64,000 bases of DNA from Sporosarcina sp. FSL K6-1508 (GTDB taxonomy: Bacteria > Bacillota > Bacilli > Bacillales_A > Planococcaceae), in contig NZ_JBBOXF010000001.1 in assembly GCF_038007465.1 (NCBI RefSeq), positions 2,181,001-2,245,000 of the forward strand, written 5' to 3'. Made by a program: the position numbers and the translations under genes. Of the stretch, positions 25,571 through 34,344 are shown piece by piece. Position 1 is the first letter of the stretch. Each line of letters begins with the position of its first letter. The notes under the pieces were generated by a model. That model saw only the letters and a list, made by a program, of their open reading frames with translations, was not told the DNA's origin and searched no databases.

Positions 25571-26137
25571 ATGCTGAAACGAAAATATGGAAGTAGGTAT
25601 GATTGGAAACGAGTAACGGAAAGGGCTTATACGGAGCTTTATATCGACTCAGATTCATCCTTCAAGGGATATGTGAGCTTGCTTCATCTAAAAGAAGTAA
25701 GAGAGCCCTTATACATGAGCTACGAGGAGAGAACCGTTTGCATTGCAGATGACGGATATTACTGGATGCAACATTTCCCGGAAGGGCAGAACTATTCAGT
25801 TACAACGGTGTTTAATTCCTCGGGTGGTATTGTGCAATGGTATATCGATATATGTAAAAGTATTGGGTATTGTACCAAGAACGGACCGTGGATGGATGAT
25901 TTATATTTGGATCTCATTGTATTACCGACTGGGAAAATCATTGAAAAGGATATTGATGAGTTGGAAATAGCTTTGAAGAACAAAGAAATTTCTACCTGGG
26001 AGTATGAATTAGCTTGGACTGAATTTGATCGACTTAAACTAGAACTGACAGATGGTTGTTTGAAATTAAAGGAGATGACGATGTCTCATTTTGATTTGTT
26101 GTCCCAATCTTTTGACGTCGCTGAAAGGGGTAATTGA
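25571..26137 (+). CDS. DUF402 domain protein
   Basis: A 188-residue protein with the DUF402 pattern WYIDICKSIGYCTKNGPWMDDLYLDLIVLP and the later DIDELEIALKNKEIS helix. DUF402 proteins include nucleoside tri/diphosphatases and RNA-binding relatives; the function here is open. ATG at 25571 follows AAGGAGGGGG. Its stop lies one base ahead of the next gene's ATG, so the two are co-translated. Confidence 0.82.
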   Translation: MLKRKYGSRYDWKRVTERAYTELYIDSDSSFKGYVSLLHLKEVREPLYMSYEERTVCIADDGYYWMQHFPEGQNYSVTTVFNSSGGIVQWYIDICKSIGYCTKNGPWMDDLYLDLIVLPTGKIIEKDIDELEIALKNKEISTWEYELAWTEFDRLKLELTDGCLKLKEMTMSHFDLLSQSFDVAERGN

Positions 26138-26138
26138 A

Positions 26139-26654
26139 ATGTTAATTAGAAAAGCCGAGATAGAGGATACAAAAGGAATTGCAAAAGTCCATGTGGATAG
26201 CTGGAGGACGACATACAAAGGGATTGTACCAGACACCTTTTTGGAAAGTCTTTCTTATGAACAACGCGAGCTGATGTGGAAAAAGGGGATAAAAGAGAAT
26301 CACGTATACATAGCGGAAAATGAGAATGGTCGAATCATCGGGTTTTCTACAGGTGGAAAAGAACGTACTGGAAAATATGAAGCACATACAGGGGAATTAT
26401 ATGCAATTTATCTTTTGAAAGAGTATCAGGGAAAAGGAATAGGGCGATCACTCATTCAGTCTGTTGTGAATGATTTAAAAGGAAAGAACTTAAACTCGAT
26501 GCTCATATGGGCGATAGAAGAGAATCCGGCTTGCCGTTTTTATGAAGCGTTAGGCGGGAAGCGAGTTGACACGGTAGAAATCGAAATTGCAGGCAAGAAG
26601 TTGAGTGAAGTTGCTTATGGATGGAATAAAATAGCTGATTTAATAACGAAATAA
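26139..26654 (+). CDS. GNAT family N-acetyltransferase, paralogue 2
   Basis: A 171-residue acetyltransferase, the duplicate of the gene at 24307. It keeps VDSWRTTYKGIVPDTFL, EYQGKGIGRSLIQSVV and NPACRFYEALGGKR. ATG at 26139 follows GAAAGGGG. The DUF402 and Rossmann genes lie between the two copies. Its own substrate is not known. Confidence 0.88.
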   Translation: MLIRKAEIEDTKGIAKVHVDSWRTTYKGIVPDTFLESLSYEQRELMWKKGIKENHVYIAENENGRIIGFSTGGKERTGKYEAHTGELYAIYLLKEYQGKGIGRSLIQSVVNDLKGKNLNSMLIWAIEENPACRFYEALGGKRVDTVEIEIAGKKLSEVAYGWNKIADLITK

Positions 26655-26679
26655 AATCGTTTAAGAATGGAATGAGAAA

Positions 26680-27639
26680 ATGCAGAAATTGAAAAGAGTT
26701 ATCAAGATTATTATTCTTTCAATCATCATTTTCTTTGTTGTCGTGATTTCGGGCTCTTGGGTTTATCATTCGACAGTTATGAAAAAAGAAATTGCCTCAA
26801 CACCAGCGCCAGGATTGCTGGTGGACGTGAAGGGTCATTTAATGCATGTTTACACGGAAGGGGAAGGAGAACAAACGATTGTGTTCCTTTCGGGTGTGGG
26901 AACGAGTGCACCTGTGTTGGATTTTAAGCCCCTTTGGTCTGAATTAGCTCCTACATATAAAATCGCGGTTGTAGAAAAAGCCGGATATGGTTGGAGTGAT
27001 ACTGCGGAAGTATCAAGGGAGATTGACATCATTCTTGACGAAAGCCGAACAGCGCTTCAACTCGCGGATGTTCAGCCGCCATATGTTTTGGCTGCTCATT
27101 CAATGTCAGGATTGGAAGCTATCCGTTGGACCCAAAAGTATCCGGAAGAAGTGGATGCGATTATCGGTCTTGATCCCGCGATTCCCGTAACTTACGAAGT
27201 CTTGCCGCTTCCTTCGGCACTATCCATTCAAGCGGCTAAATTATTTGCCCGCACCGGGATGATCAGGTTGGTTCCATCTATCGTAAATAGTTCTGCTGCA
27301 ATTGAATCGGGCTATTTGTCAGCGGAAGATATTGCGACATATCGTTCGCTTTTCTATCGAAGGACCCTCACTTACAACATGCTTGAAGAAATGAAACAAG
27401 TCCAAGCAAACGCGGAAAAAGTCGGACAAGCGGGGATACCTAATGAAGTTCCAATGTATTTCTTCATCTCAGATGGAAATGAAATCGGAATACCGAATTG
27501 GCGGGAGATGCTCTCTGATTATAGCGGTCAACTTGAGCACGGTCAGTTTTTATACTTAGATATCGGACATTATGTCCATACCTGGGAACCCGAACTTATT
27601 GCAAAAGAGATTGATACATTTCTCAGGAGTGAAAATTAA
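26680..27639 (+). CDS. Alpha/beta hydrolase with N-terminal membrane anchor
   Basis: A 319-residue hydrolase. Residues about 7-28 form a membrane segment (IIILSIIIFFVVVISGSWVY). The hydrolase fold follows, with VFLSGVGTSAPV for the oxyanion hole, the nucleophile serine in AAHSMSGLEA and a likely catalytic histidine in DIGHYVHTW. The catalytic part probably faces outside. Substrate unknown. ATG at 26680 has only a weak GGAATGAG site. A 44-base repeat fragment begins 3 bases after the stop. Confidence 0.85.
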   Translation: MQKLKRVIKIIILSIIIFFVVVISGSWVYHSTVMKKEIASTPAPGLLVDVKGHLMHVYTEGEGEQTIVFLSGVGTSAPVLDFKPLWSELAPTYKIAVVEKAGYGWSDTAEVSREIDIILDESRTALQLADVQPPYVLAAHSMSGLEAIRWTQKYPEEVDAIIGLDPAIPVTYEVLPLPSALSIQAAKLFARTGMIRLVPSIVNSSAAIESGYLSAEDIATYRSLFYRRTLTYNMLEEMKQVQANAEKVGQAGIPNEVPMYFFISDGNEIGIPNWREMLSDYSGQLEHGQFLYLDIGHYVHTWEPELIAKEIDTFLRSEN

Positions 27640-27642
27640 GTC

Positions 27643-27686
27643 AGCATAGGCGCCTAATAAGTGGGGTTTTTATTTCAACATATACA
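27643..27686 (+). repeat. Internally deleted fragment of the dispersed repeat
   Basis: AGCATAGGCGCC followed by TTTATTTCAACATATACAG matches the left-internal and right-end blocks of the element at 28887-29038 with the middle missing. Confidence 0.6.
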
Positions 27687-27709
27687 GCAACAGTGAAAGG
27701 AAGATAATG

Positions 27710-28021
27710 ATGGAAGAACAATTTTTAATTACGGATGTAGAAAGAGAAAAAGTATTAAAAAATTATTTTAAACAAGGGTTACAAGGTCGGCTTGACGTAT
27801 TTCCGAGTAAGGAAAAAAGGAAGTATATTATTGCCCAAGAAATAATTAAGAAATTCGATACGGATAAAATATATATGGAAAAAGAGATAAATGACCTATT
27901 GGTAACGTTTTATCCCGACTTTGCAACTATAAGACGATTTCTTATAGACTATCGTTTCATGACTCGAAGCGATGATGGAAAGCAGTATTGGGTTAAAGGG
28001 GAAACACATGCAAATACATAG
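27710..28021 (+). CDS. DUF2087 domain protein
   Basis: A 103-residue protein with the DUF2087 pattern RLDVFPSKEKRKYIIAQEI and FYPDFATIRRFLIDYRFMTR. The domain is usually found alone or fused to HTH regulators and is thought to bind nucleic acid or protein; its function is not established. ATG at 27710 (or 27707) follows AAAGGAAG. Its 3' end overlaps the next gene by 14 bases. Confidence 0.82.
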   Translation: MEEQFLITDVEREKVLKNYFKQGLQGRLDVFPSKEKRKYIIAQEIIKKFDTDKIYMEKEINDLLVTFYPDFATIRRFLIDYRFMTRSDDGKQYWVKGETHANT

Positions 28022-28877
28022 AAATGTGGAACGGCAAGATATGAATTTGTTTGTTGAAAAGGTCTTAGGTGAACATAAAGATTTGCTGAGGAATTTTTAC
28101 GTGTGTATGGGAAGTAAAATGAATGAGGGTATCTATTCTGTCGCTGATGAAAATGGAATCGTGGTCGCTGCATCAACGCACTATTCCACTTGGCATCCTC
28201 ATTGCGTTTATGTACGTTTTGCTTACGATTTCAATTGTGTTGATGAACGCGCAATTCACTTCATGATTGAGTTCCTAAAAGATGAATTTGAGAAGCCTTT
28301 ATTTGTTTTGATTGAAGATCGTTTTAGTCGTTTAGGTGAATTACTTTTGCAAAAAGATTTCCGATTAATTAGAAAGACGGAAGTAATCAACATTAAACCT
28401 GAAAGTTGTTCTACTGAAAATGATATTAGGAATAAAGAGATTAAAACCGTTGAGCAGATTCTAAAAGACCCAATTTTACTGTCCAGCCTAATTGAGATAT
28501 GCAAAAAAACATATACAGAGACCCATGTAGATAACCCTGTTGCTGACTTGTCTACTTTAAGTTGGGAAAGTGTCATCCTTGATGATCTTATCGACTCAAG
28601 TAGCTATGTTGTAGTAAACGGAAATAACGTAGTTGCTTTTAGTTTGATGTATGAAGGTGAGGGATATAGTTGGGAGCTTGGCTGGATAGGTGTAGCCAAT
28701 AGCGAGGAAATGGTTCTATTGGATGTCATTTTGAGTAAACAACTTCACGATGCGAATGAACAAAAAATTGCGTACATCGAAAAAGAAGTGGACTCCACAT
28801 GTCCCTATTCACTGCACATAGCGAAGTCGCTTTTGTACGAAGTGTCGGAAACTTTGTATACGTACGTCGACAAATAA
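28008..28877 (+). CDS. GNAT-like two-domain protein
   Basis: A 289-residue protein that appears to hold two acetyltransferase-like halves (AASTHYSTWHPHCVYVRFAYD, and VVVNGNNVVAFSLMYEGEGYSWELGWIGVA). The acetyl-CoA loop is not canonical in either half, so activity is uncertain. ATG at 28008 follows AAAGGGGAAAC and lies inside the DUF2087 gene, giving a translational overlap. Function unknown. Confidence 0.7.
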   Translation: MQIHRNVERQDMNLFVEKVLGEHKDLLRNFYVCMGSKMNEGIYSVADENGIVVAASTHYSTWHPHCVYVRFAYDFNCVDERAIHFMIEFLKDEFEKPLFVLIEDRFSRLGELLLQKDFRLIRKTEVINIKPESCSTENDIRNKEIKTVEQILKDPILLSSLIEICKKTYTETHVDNPVADLSTLSWESVILDDLIDSSSYVVVNGNNVVAFSLMYEGEGYSWELGWIGVANSEEMVLLDVILSKQLHDANEQKIAYIEKEVDSTCPYSLHIAKSLLYEVSETLYTYVDK

Positions 28878-28886
28878 ATAATTGGA

Positions 28887-29038
28887 CTATATACGTTGAA
28901 CAAATGAGTATAGCGTAGGCGCCTTACAAGGGGCAGCCGAAGACATAAGACTAGCGGCGAAGCTGCTTGGCTTATGGCGGGAGGCATCCCCTAGCGCCGC
29001 AGCGGGTTCAATGGGATTCTTTATTTCAACATCTATAG
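28887..29038 (+). repeat. MITE-like dispersed repeat, 152 bases, both ends present
   Basis: Left end CTATATACGTTGAACAAATGA and right end TTTCAACATCTATAG are terminal inverted repeats. The interior has GCGTAGGCGCC, an imperfect hairpin from CATAAGACTAGCGGC to GGCTTATGGCGGGAGGCATCC, and GCGCCGCAGCGG. No coding frame. Confidence 0.85.
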
Positions 29039-29079
29039 TTTAAATTTCTATTCAAATAATCAAAGTTAGGATGAGGAAC

Positions 29080-30003
29080 ATGACCACTACTATCACAATA
29101 ACTCCACCGAGCGATATAAAAGATCTTGCAGCTTTTTTAGAGAATATGAATAACGATTCAAGCAGCCACGTTGGCTACTGTGGTGAAGACAGAGAGGGAA
29201 TTTATCAAACACTTCTTGATGATTTCTCGGATTTGGATTTGTCTCAGTCCTTTGCAGTTGCTTATGATAATGGAAGTATCGTCGGCGCCATTGGGTTGGA
29301 TATTGATAAAGATCGCTTTAGTGCGGAAGTATGGGGACCTTTTATTAGCGATAAAATAGATGATTCATATATTGTTGATAAGCTTTTGAAAACAGTGATC
29401 TCTAATTCATCAATTCAGCTAAAGCATTTAAGTTTTTTTCTGAATAAGGAAAATACCCGTGGAAAAGAATTTGTCTTGAAACACGGGGGAGTTGAAAGAG
29501 GACATCATTCCAACTTGCTGGCTCACCGCGATGAACTTGGGGAAATTAAGGTTGAAGGAATTATGGAATATAGCCCGTCTTATGAAAAAACCTTTTCTGC
29601 TCTTCATGAGACCGAATTTCCTAGTACATATTATAGTACGCAAAAAATTCTTAGTCGGCTGACTGATATGAATCGGTTATTTGTACTGACAAATGATGAC
29701 CAACATATTAAAGGATATGTCTATGTGGAGGCTCAGCCGCAACATGGTGAGGGCTCGATTGAATATATCGCTGTTTCTAATAACGATAGAAAACAGGGCA
29801 TCGGAACAAAGCTAATAAAATTTGCTTTAGCTCATCTTTTCACGCATAAGGAAATTGAAGAAATTTCCTTATGCGTTGAAAACGAAAATGAGAGAGCCCT
29901 TAATCTTTATCGAGCCGCTGGATTCAAAATAAAGCACGAACTTATTCATTTTGACATTACATTTAAAAGGTGCGAGGAAATAGTTCATGCTAATCAAAAG
30001 TGA
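29080..30003 (+). CDS. GNAT family N-acetyltransferase, two-domain
   Basis: A 307-residue protein. The C-terminal domain is a clear acetyltransferase with YIAVSNNDRKQGIGTKLIKFAL and CVENENERALNLYRAAGFK. The N-terminal half is a degenerate copy. Two ATGs are close (29071 and 29080); the second has GAGGAA in front. It overlaps the nucleotidyltransferase gene by 17 bases. Substrate unknown. Confidence 0.82.
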   Translation: MTTTITITPPSDIKDLAAFLENMNNDSSSHVGYCGEDREGIYQTLLDDFSDLDLSQSFAVAYDNGSIVGAIGLDIDKDRFSAEVWGPFISDKIDDSYIVDKLLKTVISNSSIQLKHLSFFLNKENTRGKEFVLKHGGVERGHHSNLLAHRDELGEIKVEGIMEYSPSYEKTFSALHETEFPSTYYSTQKILSRLTDMNRLFVLTNDDQHIKGYVYVEAQPQHGEGSIEYIAVSNNDRKQGIGTKLIKFALAHLFTHKEIEEISLCVENENERALNLYRAAGFKIKHELIHFDITFKRCEEIVHANQK

Positions 30004-30565
30004 AGAAGATATTCTATGGTTAATTCGTGAAGACAAATGGATGATGGAGCTACTGAAATGCGCCAAATCACTGAATTTACCAGATTGGTGGATTTGTGCA
30101 GGTTTTGTTCGGTCTAAAATTTGGGATGTGTTGCATGGATTCGATGTAAGAACGACGATCCCAGATATTGACGTAATCTATTATGATCGAACAAATAGTG
30201 AAAAGAGTACGGAAAAGAAACACGAGGAAGCATTGAAAAGGCTTCTACCTGCAATCCCTTGGTCAGTTAAGAATCAGGCAAGAATGCATAGTGTCAGTAA
30301 TAGTCCACCCTATACTTCGTCTATTAATGCGATATCAAGATTTCCTGAAACAGCAACAGCTTTAGGAGTGAAATTGGATGACAGAGAAAATCTAGTCTTA
30401 ACAGCGCCGCATGGCATAGTTGACGTTGTAAATTTGAGAGTAACACCAACGCCTACTTTTCATGAGAAGAAAGAACAGATAAAGATTTACGAAGAAAGAA
30501 TTCGGAAAAAGAATTGGCAAGCTGTATGGAATAAGGTTGAAATTATAGGGGTGGACAGTAATTAG
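29987..30565 (+). CDS. Nucleotidyltransferase family protein (NTP_transf_6 type)
   Basis: A 192-residue protein of the DUF925/PF06042 group with a nucleotidyltransferase-like core: WWICAGFVRSKIWDVLHGF, the acidic DIDVIYYD strand and PHGIVDVVNLRVTPTP. Its nucleotide and acceptor are unknown. ATG at 29987 lies within the end of the GNAT gene after GCGAGGAAA. It ends 10 bases before the DnaN-like gene, so the three genes form a probable operon. Confidence 0.82.
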   Translation: MLIKSEEDILWLIREDKWMMELLKCAKSLNLPDWWICAGFVRSKIWDVLHGFDVRTTIPDIDVIYYDRTNSEKSTEKKHEEALKRLLPAIPWSVKNQARMHSVSNSPPYTSSINAISRFPETATALGVKLDDRENLVLTAPHGIVDVVNLRVTPTPTFHEKKEQIKIYEERIRKKNWQAVWNKVEIIGVDSN

Positions 30566-30575
30566 GAGGGTTCGT

Positions 30576-31706
30576 ATGGAATTTACAGTAAGCTACGCTT
30601 CATTTATAACTGCGATTTCTGATATAAACAAAATTATTTCTTCAAAAAGCGTTATTCCAATACTTTCTGGAATAAAAATAGAAGCCAATGAGAATGGTCT
30701 TAAGCTAACTGGCAGCAATTCGGATATTAGTATTGAAAGAATAATTCCTTTACGAATTGATGGAGTAAAGGTTGTGGAAATCAAAGAATTCGGTAGTGTG
30801 GTTGTCTTATCAAATTATTTAAACGAAATTGTTAAAAAGCTTCCGAGTGATATTTGTGTTAAATCAGGACGCAATGATTCAATCATAATAGAGTCAGGGG
30901 ATATTGAAACAAAACTAACCGGTTTTAATGCGAATGATTTTCCAAAACTTCCTGAAATGGATTGCAATAATAACGTGAAAATCCCTTTTGGGAAATTAGC
31001 AGAGGCTATAAAAAAAACTGCGTTTGCAGTTTCAAAAAGCGAAGCTAAACCAGTACTAACCGGCGTGAAGATGGAGTTTGAGGGGAATAAGCTTGTTTGT
31101 ACTGCAACAGACTCACATAGATTAGCGCGTCATGAACTACATATAGAATCGGAAATGATAAAAACATTTGTTGTCCCGAGTACAAGCTTGTCAGAATTGA
31201 CGCATTTAAAAGTGGCAGATTCCTCAATCGTAGACATCTCTTATACGAATAATTTCATAGTGTTTGGAACTGCTGACAGTAAACTTTATTCAAGGTTAAT
31301 CGAAGGCATCTATCCTAATACACGATCCTTGGTGCCAACAGAATCGAAAGTAAAAATCACTATGAATACCCAAACATTAATAGAAGGAATTGACAGGGCT
31401 TGTGTATTTTCGACAGAATGGAAACACAATAACGTCCAATTGGAGATTATAGATGAAGCAACTATCAAAATATCATCAAATTCTACAGAAATTGGGATGA
31501 TTGAAGAAATTCAAAAAATCATACAAATCGAAGGACAGAATAACATTCAAATGTCATTCGATGGTCGTTTTGTACTGGACGCATTAAAAAGGATACAAAA
31601 AGAAAATGTAACGATACGTTTTGATGGTTTGATGAAGCCGATTGTCATTCAGCCGCTAAATGATTCAACTTGCCTCCATCTGATTTCGCCAGTGCGATCT
31701 TACTGA
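30576..31706 (+). CDS. DNA polymerase III beta subunit-like protein (second sliding clamp)
   Basis: A 376-residue three-domain clamp. It keeps the DnaN layout: SVIPILSGIKIEANENGLKLTGSNSDISI in domain 1, KPVLTGVKMEFEGNKLVCTATDSHRLARHE in domain 2 and a C-terminal CLHLISPVRSY like the LISPVRTY end of DnaN. It is clearly divergent and lies among accessory genes rather than beside dnaA, so it is a paralogue. It may bind a special polymerase or repair partner. ATG at 30576 follows GGAGGG. Confidence 0.9.
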   Translation: MEFTVSYASFITAISDINKIISSKSVIPILSGIKIEANENGLKLTGSNSDISIERIIPLRIDGVKVVEIKEFGSVVVLSNYLNEIVKKLPSDICVKSGRNDSIIIESGDIETKLTGFNANDFPKLPEMDCNNNVKIPFGKLAEAIKKTAFAVSKSEAKPVLTGVKMEFEGNKLVCTATDSHRLARHELHIESEMIKTFVVPSTSLSELTHLKVADSSIVDISYTNNFIVFGTADSKLYSRLIEGIYPNTRSLVPTESKVKITMNTQTLIEGIDRACVFSTEWKHNNVQLEIIDEATIKISSNSTEIGMIEEIQKIIQIEGQNNIQMSFDGRFVLDALKRIQKENVTIRFDGLMKPIVIQPLNDSTCLHLISPVRSY

Positions 31707-31774
31707 AATGAATTCCCCACTAGGGGGGGAGATAGAACATTTACATTTATTTAGAAGCGAAAGGGGTTTTTTTA

Positions 31775-32224
31775 ATGAATTTAGCAGCACAGACCTATTG
31801 GGATGAATTTTGGAGGAACGATGAGAAGCCGGCTTCTGTCAACGCGTGGATGTTTGGAGGTTTACCTGATGAGCTAGCACAACTCGTAATTGATGGGAAA
31901 AAGACAGCGACTTGTTCAAGTTATGCTTTATATGAATTGGAAAATGAGCCTTTGCCGACGACAGACGATTACAGCATTATTTTAAATAAAGATGAACAAC
32001 CGGTTGCCATTATTAAGACTGTTGAAGTATCGCTTGTACCGATGAATAAGGTTACGGAAGAATTTGCGATTTCAGAAGGGGAAGGTTCATATGAAGATTG
32101 GAAATTAGCTCATGTGCGATTTTTTACGGGTGAATTACAACCAGTTGGGCTTAAGTTTTCTGAGGACATGCTTCTTGTTTGTGAACGATTTATCCTAATT
32201 GATGTGCAGGATAATAATAAATGA
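31775..32224 (+). CDS. ASCH domain protein
   Basis: A 149-residue protein with the ASCH fold pattern: FGGLPDELAQLVIDGKKTATCSSYALYE and the later ISEGEGSYEDWKLAHVRFF. ASCH domains are related to PUA folds and are thought to bind RNA; some members are amidohydrolases on N4-acetylcytidine (YqfB). ATG at 31775 follows GAAAGGGG. It lies 69 bases after the clamp gene. Confidence 0.85.
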   Translation: MNLAAQTYWDEFWRNDEKPASVNAWMFGGLPDELAQLVIDGKKTATCSSYALYELENEPLPTTDDYSIILNKDEQPVAIIKTVEVSLVPMNKVTEEFAISEGEGSYEDWKLAHVRFFTGELQPVGLKFSEDMLLVCERFILIDVQDNNK

Positions 32225-32243
32225 TCGTATTGGGGGAATAGTC

Positions 32244-33058
32244 ATGTTAGCAACAACTTTAGAAAGTTATCTAGATAATAGTATGCTACAGCTGTCGAAA
32301 GAAGTCAGGCAAGAGATGTTGACGCAAATCGGAAATCCGGATAGTTATTTGCGTGACAAGTTAATCTATCAAAGCTTCGTGAAAATGATTTTTTCTGATC
32401 AATTAAATTCCGAAGAACTTCTTGAATTACTAGAAAAGGTTGTACAGGAGGACTATCTTTTTTACAGAATTGGCGAGTCTGGAACTGATTCGGTTTTTAC
32501 ACGCTCCTTCTCCGCACTCGTGATTGCTGCGGTTATTGAATATGATCTCAAGAAAAGAATAGCGAATCCCGATATTATATTTTATACAACGAATAAAGTT
32601 CTTCAATATATGCTGGAAGAAAAGGATATAAGGGGTTTATTCATGAGAACGGCTGGGCACATGCGATTGCACATGGTGCTGATGCTGTGGATGCGTTGGC
32701 AAAACATCCCCTTTTAAAAAAAGAGGATATCAGTCGAATTCTTCACGTAGTTCAACATGCCCTGTTCAGGCAAGTGGATTATTTAGATGAAGAGGAAGAC
32801 CGGCTTGCTATAATACCGATTTCCTTAATAAAGCATCAACATGCTGAACAGGAGATACGAGTATGGATTGAAGACATGACCGGAATGGTCGAAACTCAAT
32901 TGGATGAAAATAAAGGTTCAATTGATGCTTATCATGTTAAAAGAACAGTAAAGAGTTTTTTGAAATCATTTTACATCATGTTGAGTGCGAAGGATATAGG
33001 GGAGCAAGTGACCTGCGACGTTTTTGAGGCGCTGAAAAAATGGATGTATCTTCGGTAG
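32244..33058 (+). pseudogene. DUF2785 protein gene with an internal frameshift
   Basis: The first part (32244 on) reads MLATTLESYLDNSMLQLS to EEKDIRG in one frame. The family continuation HENGWAHAIAHGADAVDALAKH then appears in the minus-one frame from about 32640 and runs to 33058. Together they give one DUF2785 protein of about 270 residues. The shift point is AGG GGT TTA at 32631-32639, which contains the heptamer G GGT TTA. It may be a one-base deletion in a G/T run, a sequencing error, or a programmed minus-one slip. ATG at 32244 follows GGGGGAAT. Confidence 0.8.
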
Positions 33059-33219
33059 TCATGGATTTTACAGTATTCGTCGTATAGTTACTCGTCTGTC
33101 GTACAGGTCAAGCAATTCGACGGCCGAATTTTCATTAAGCATGATTGCACTTATCTTTTCTAGTTAATCAGCATACTATCTAAGGTAGCATAATGAGATA
33201 CTCAGGAAGGTGGATGCTA

Positions 33220-33870
33220 ATGTATTATCCCTATGTACAACAAATGACCCACCAAGAACAGCGCAATATGACTGTTACGGGAATTGGAAACCTTACAGCT
33301 GCGCCGGATATTGCTCAAATCCAGTTGGAGGTAAGTACCGAAAACGATCAACTTAATCATGCGCAAAAAGAAAATTCGTATGAAATGAATCAGGTCATCG
33401 ATTCGTTACTGAGATTAGGCATAGACAGAGAGAATATTCAAACGGTTTCTTACAACATCAATCCGCAATATAACTATATAGATGGCGAACAAGTATTTAA
33501 AGGATACAAAGTTACAAATGCAATTACAGTAAAAATCACTGCTATTGATCAAGTCGGAAGTGTGATAGATGTGGCTGTTCAAAACGGGGCCAATCGAGTA
33601 TCAAATATTCAGTTCCATTTAGAAGATGAAGAGCTTTATTATCAACAAGCATTGAGCCTGGCACTAAAAAACGCGTTAGCCAAAGCACAGACGATTGCCG
33701 AGACAATGCAGCTTCATATTGACCCTACACCGCTCAAGATTCGTGAAGAAGTGACAGCAGAACCCGCTACATATCGTACATTTGCCGCCAAAGAAATGAG
33801 TGTGTCTACACCGATCGAACAAGGGCAAATTACGATTAACGCTACTGTAAAAGTACAGTTTCAATATTGA
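33220..33870 (+). CDS. SIMPL domain protein (DUF541)
   Basis: A 216-residue protein with the SIMPL pattern MTVTGIGNLTAAPDIAQIQLEVS, SYNINPQYNYIDGEQVFKGYKVTNAITVK and the closing TINATVKVQFQY. Family members are often periplasmic or surface proteins linked to oxidative stress; this one lacks a signal peptide. ATG at 33220 follows AGGAAGGTGG with suitable spacing; two further upstream ATGs are less well placed. Confidence 0.82.
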   Translation: MYYPYVQQMTHQEQRNMTVTGIGNLTAAPDIAQIQLEVSTENDQLNHAQKENSYEMNQVIDSLLRLGIDRENIQTVSYNINPQYNYIDGEQVFKGYKVTNAITVKITAIDQVGSVIDVAVQNGANRVSNIQFHLEDEELYYQQALSLALKNALAKAQTIAETMQLHIDPTPLKIREEVTAEPATYRTFAAKEMSVSTPIEQGQITINATVKVQFQY

Positions 33871-33948
33871 AATTAAATATAAAAAAGGGACTGGTATCTG
33901 TCTGGAAGTCTAGAAATGATAACTAAAAAATTTAAGGGGTGGGTAAAT

Positions 33949-34314
33949 ATGGAGACCGGAAAAGCTGCTACTTATCAATCACCGATTGCAAGGATATTTG
34001 ACAAGTTTTCGCGGCAACAAGACGTATCATTGATTTATGGTGAACCGATTAGTTTTAAAAATAAAAAAGTCCTTCCTGTAGCAAAGATCAATTATATTGT
34101 TGGTGGGGGTGGAGGATTTTCCGAGGAATCAGGAAATTCTTCAGCAGGCCAAGGGGAGGGAGGCGGAGGGCATATCTCCGTCAAGCCTTTAGGCGTTTAT
34201 GAAATTGATTCGGAGAAAGTGAAATTCAGACCGATTATCGACTTCAAGTTCACCCTGACACTAGTTGCTGTTTTTACATTGGGCCTAGTTTGGCTATTGA
34301 AAAAGACTCGTTGA
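33949..34314 (+). CDS. GerW family sporulation protein (YtfJ-like)
   Basis: A 121-residue protein with the GerW layout: DVSLIYGEPI, a VLPVAKINYIVGGGGGF segment, a Gly-rich stretch, GHISVKPLGVYEID, and a C-terminal membrane anchor (LVAVFTLGLVWLL). B. subtilis GerW (YtfJ) is needed for L-alanine germination and is somewhat longer. ATG at 33949 follows AAGGGGTGGG. Confidence 0.85.
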   Translation: METGKAATYQSPIARIFDKFSRQQDVSLIYGEPISFKNKKVLPVAKINYIVGGGGGFSEESGNSSAGQGEGGGGHISVKPLGVYEIDSEKVKFRPIIDFKFTLTLVAVFTLGLVWLLKKTR

Positions 34315-34344
34315 AAATTAGCCTGTCCGAAAGGGAATGATTGA

